From: JBBQSN01 sp963825505
GTDB taxonomy: Bacteria > Actinomycetota > Actinomycetes > Actinomycetales > CAWJMD01
Length of the DNA: 64,000 bases
Assembly: GCA_963825505.1 (NCBI GenBank)
Contig: CAWGTL010000012.1
Location: forward strand, 90,021 to 154,020
Reading direction: 5' to 3'
The number at the start of each line of letters is the position of its first letter. Positions within the stretch are counted from its first letter, which is position 1. Shown here piece after piece: positions 62,012 through 64,000 of the stretch. The position numbers and the translations under genes were made by a program. Below the pieces are notes generated by a model. That model did no database searches, had not been told where the DNA came from, and saw only the letters and a list, made by a program, of their open reading frames with translations.

Positions 62012-63460
62012 GTGCCGACCCTGCAGGACCTCGCCCGCGACGTGTGCGGGCTCGACCACGAGGGCCTGGAGTGGTTGTCCCAGCTGGTCGGGGACTGGCA
62101 GCTGCTGTCGGACCTGTCGTTCGCCGACCTCGTGCTGTGGGGCGCCGACGGACGCGGCGGGTTCGTCGTCCTGGCGCACTGCCGCCCCAGCACCGCCGCC
62201 ACCGTGCACCCCCGCGACCGGGTCGGTACGCGGGCCGACGGGCCGGAGCACGACGTCGTCCACCTCGCCCTCGAGCAGGGCACCCTGGTGCACGGCGACG
62301 CGGTCGACGCCGTGCCGGTGCGGCTGCGCGGCCGTCCGCTCGCGGTGCTCACCCGGCACGCCGGCACCGTCCGCGGCCGCGACGGCTCGGGCCTGGAGCA
62401 GGAGTACCTCGAGGCCGCCGACCAGCTGATGGTGATGGTGGGCGAGGGCTCCTACCCGCAGGACGGCGCTCCCACTGCCGCCCGGCGCGGCGCCCCGCGC
62501 GTGGGCGACGGGCTGATCCGCCTCGACGCCGACGGCGTGGTCACCTACGCGAGCCCGAACGCGCTGTCGAACTTCCACCGGCTCGGCCTGGTCGACGACC
62601 TCGAGGGCGCGAGCCTGGCCGAGGTCACCACCGGTCTGGTCGACGGTCCCGACCCCGTCGACGAGTCGCTCGCTGTGGTCGTCACCGGCCGGGCGCCGTG
62701 GCGAACCCAGGTGCAGTCCGCCCGGGTCGAGCTGTCACTGCGCGCGGTGCCGCTGCGGGCCGGCGGCCAGCGGGTGGGTGCCCTCGTGCTGTGCCGCGAC
62801 GTCAGCGAGCTGCAGCGGCGCGAGCGCGAGCTGCTCACCAAGGACGCCACCATCCGCGAGATCCACCACCGGGTGAAGAACAACCTGCAGACCGTCTCGG
62901 CGCTGCTGCGGCTGCAGGCGCGGCGGATCGAGGTGCCGCAGGCGCGCGAGGCGCTGGAGGAGGCGATGCGCCGGGTCGCCACCATCGCCCTGGTGCACGA
63001 GACGCTCTCGCACGGCTTCGACGAGTCGGTCGACTTCGACGCCCTGCTCGACCGCGGTCTGGCCCTGACCACCAGCGTGCTCGCGCTGCCCGACGGGGCG
63101 CGGGCGCGCCGGGTCGGCAGCTTCGGCGTGGTGCACGCCGAGGACGCCAACGCGCTCGCGCTGGTGCTGGTGGAGCTGGTGTCCAACGCCGTCGAGCACG
63201 GACGCCGCGAGGGCGAGGGCGGCCCCGGCGACGTCGTGGTGGCCGTCGAGCGCGACGGCGACCAGCTCCGGGTCACGGTGAGCGACGACGGCCCGGGGCT
63301 GCCGGACGGGTTCGTCGCCGGTGCGGGCGGGCTCGGCACCCAGATCGTGCAGTCGCTCGTCGCCGGCGAGCTGCGCGGGTCGATCGAGTGGCGCTCGCCG
63401 GCGGCCGGCGGCACCGAGGCGGTGGTCCGGGCCCGGCTGCGGGACCCGTCCGCGCGCTGA
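62012..63460 (+). CDS. pdtaS: Sensor histidine kinase, PdtaS type
   Basis: The 482-residue soluble kinase has an N-terminal GAF-like domain (residues about 20-150) and a PAS domain (DGVVTYASPNALSNFHRLG). A HisKA_2 domain follows with the phosphoacceptor in EIHHRVKNNLQTVSALLRLQ, then the ATPase domain with VLVELVSNAVEHG, SDDGPGLPDGF and GGLGTQIVQSLV. This is the layout of PdtaS, which signals to the antiterminator PdtaR. PdtaR is not encoded in the window. The kinase is followed by a terminator and whiB1, as in mycobacteria. Confidence 0.9.
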   Translation: MPTLQDLARDVCGLDHEGLEWLSQLVGDWQLLSDLSFADLVLWGADGRGGFVVLAHCRPSTAATVHPRDRVGTRADGPEHDVVHLALEQGTLVHGDAVDAVPVRLRGRPLAVLTRHAGTVRGRDGSGLEQEYLEAADQLMVMVGEGSYPQDGAPTAARRGAPRVGDGLIRLDADGVVTYASPNALSNFHRLGLVDDLEGASLAEVTTGLVDGPDPVDESLAVVVTGRAPWRTQVQSARVELSLRAVPLRAGGQRVGALVLCRDVSELQRRERELLTKDATIREIHHRVKNNLQTVSALLRLQARRIEVPQAREALEEAMRRVATIALVHETLSHGFDESVDFDALLDRGLALTTSVLALPDGARARRVGSFGVVHAEDANALALVLVELVSNAVEHGRREGEGGPGDVVVAVERDGDQLRVTVSDDGPGLPDGFVAGAGGLGTQIVQSLVAGELRGSIEWRSPAAGGTEAVVRARLRDPSAR

Positions 63461-63484
63461 CCGCGCCTGCGGCGGACACGGCAA

Positions 63485-63509
63485 CGCCCCCGGAGGTTCT
63501 CCGGGGGCG
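63485..63509. terminator. Intrinsic terminator between pdtaS and whiB1
   Basis: A perfect 11-bp stem forms between CGCCCCCGGAG (63485-63495) and CTCCGGGGGCG (63499-63509) around loop GTT. It is placed to end pdtaS transcription and, being symmetric, whiB1 readthrough from the other side. Confidence 0.82.
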
Positions 63510-63510
63510 C

Positions 63511-63595
63511 GTGCTCGTGCGGTTGTGCTGGGGGGTCTGCTGGGGGGTGCGGTTCTGCTGGGGGGTGCGGTCCTGCTGGGGGTTCTGCTGCGCTG
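63511..63595. repeat. Imperfect repeats with four long G tracts
   Basis: Units close to GTGCGGTTCTGCTGGGGG repeat about four times. Their G runs fall at 63530-63535, 63542-63547, 63560-63565 and 63578-63582, with intervening lengths 6, 12 and 12. The array lies in noncoding DNA just beyond the whiB1 stop and could form a G-quadruplex on the plus strand. Confidence 0.75.
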
Positions 63596-63599
63596 CGGG

Positions 63600-63848
63600 T
63601 CAGCCTGCGCGGCGGGCGCGAGCGGTGCGGCGCTTCAGCGCGCGGCGCTCGTCCTCGGACAGCCCACCCCAGACGCCGGCGTCCTGGCCGTTCTCCAGCG
63701 CCCACTTCAGGCACGTGTCGACGACCTCGCAGCGACGACAGACCGCCTTGGCCTCCTCGATCTGCAGCAGGGCGGGTCCGGTGTTCCCGATCGGGAAGAA
63801 CAGCTCGGGGTCCTCGTCCAGGCAGGCGGAGCGGTCACGCCAATCCAT
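63600..63848 (-). CDS. whiB1: WhiB1-type [4Fe-4S] transcriptional regulator
   Basis: The 82-residue WhiB protein has cluster cysteines at 9, 37, 40 and 46, the GVWGG turn (residues 58-62) and a basic C-terminus LSEDERRALKRRTARARR for DNA binding. Its opening MDWRDRSACLDEDPELFFP and LENGQDAGVWGG are nearly the same as mycobacterial WhiB1, which is essential and reacts with NO. ATG 63848 has GAGGAG upstream. A CRP-like site sits in its promoter. Its position next to the PdtaS-type kinase is conserved in actinobacteria. Confidence 0.96.
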   Translation of the reverse strand: MDWRDRSACLDEDPELFFPIGNTGPALLQIEEAKAVCRRCEVVDTCLKWALENGQDAGVWGGLSEDERRALKRRTARARRAG

Positions 63849-63869
63849 CGGTACATCTCCTCATCGGCT

Positions 63870-63885
63870 TGTGAATGGGTTCACG
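63870..63885. promoter_or_regulatory. CRP-like binding site at whiB1 promoter
   Basis: TGTGAATGGGTTCACG fits TGTGA-N6-TCACA with one mismatch at the last base. It lies 21 nt before the whiB1 start, downstream of TTGACA (complement of 63891-63896). In M. tuberculosis the CRP protein Rv3676 controls whiB1, so this site is plausible. Confidence 0.55.
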
Positions 63886-64000
63886 AGCGGTGTCAACGCT
63901 AAGGGGCGCCCATCAGCGCCCCTGGTGGACAAGCCTCACACGTCCGCGGGGCCCGCCACAAGGGTTTCGTCGGTGATTCAGGCCCTCGGGGTGCGGCCTT

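Noticed and set aside
56879..62578. Very long open frame on the complement strand opposite the glutamate dehydrogenase gene
   Set aside because: It has no recognisable motif and is rich in His, Arg and Val, as produced by GC-rich antisense frames. The plus-strand gene has full domain content.
63901..64000. Start of another gene at the right edge
   Set aside because: No convincing start codon, ribosome-binding site or biased frame is present in the last 100 bases; I see only the upstream region of whiB1 and a GCGCC/GGCGC-rich inverted repeat near 63902-63922.

Overview
The window reads as chromosomal DNA of a very GC-rich actinobacterium (Actinomycetes). The markers are mtrA-mtrB-lpqB, a WhiB1-type regulator, a PdtaS-type kinase, an Rv3235-like protein, a large NAD-dependent glutamate dehydrogenase, a DUF222/HNH endonuclease, and many genes that appear to be transcribed without a leader. 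The overall set resembles the Nocardioidaceae and relatives, but that placement is inference. No tRNA, rRNA, CRISPR array, insertion sequence or prophage block was seen. No stretch over 300 bases lacks a gene.

Layout. 1-6.6 kb: a partial gene, an ECF sigma factor with its partner, a DMT exporter, a CitE/malyl-CoA-lyase-like enzyme, an L,D-transpeptidase lipoprotein and an acyl-CoA dehydrogenase. 6.7-9.0 kb: a PadR-DUF1048-ABC-permease efflux operon. 9.0-12.2 kb: a general-stress-like protein, a winged-helix AlkZ-related protein and a broken HNH endonuclease. 12.2-20.7 kb: an envelope cluster with GNAT, RDD and DUF4333-like genes, SpoIIM, and a tightly coupled DUF58-MoxR-DUF4350-DUF4129-membrane protein operon. 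20.9-27.4 kb: mtrA-mtrB-lpqB, a ComF-like gene, hpf and a NarL-type regulator. 27.4-32.8 kb: a pentapeptide protein, a double GNAT, a secreted CTPGYWK protein and secA. 32.8-37.3 kb: Rv3235-like and LysM proteins, a small HTH, and a SAF plus CpaE-like ATPase pair. 37.3-44.3 kb: HAD, WS/DGAT, patatin, DUF6912, NMO, a MerR/oxidoreductase pair and a secreted protein. 44.3-56.9 kb: a TetR/ABC exporter pair, a Moco protein, a GH1 beta-glucosidase, pruA, a GlcD-like oxidase, DUF2505, two WXG-like small proteins, a TIM-barrel-like lipoprotein, tryptophan dioxygenase and TerD. 57-63.9 kb: NAD-glutamate dehydrogenase, the PdtaS-type kinase and whiB1.

How the genes relate. Much of the window serves the envelope: MtrAB-LpqB signalling, the MoxR/DUF58 cluster, the transpeptidase, SecA, LysM and lipoproteins. 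A second theme is amino-acid and carbon catabolism: PruA, NAD-glutamate dehydrogenase, tryptophan dioxygenase, acyl-CoA dehydrogenase and a CoA-ester lyase. Three efflux or redox units sit beside their own regulators (PadR, MerR, TetR), and two of these have clear inverted repeats in the shared intergenic region.

Two properties run through the whole window. First, at least 15 genes have an xANNNT hexamer 6-8 nt before the start codon, the mark of leaderless transcription; one divergent pair even shares overlapping hexamers on opposite strands. Second, seven genes need about 14 single-base corrections to read through while their neighbours are clean. This points to residual indel errors in the assembly more than to gene decay, so the broken genes below are probably intact in the organism.
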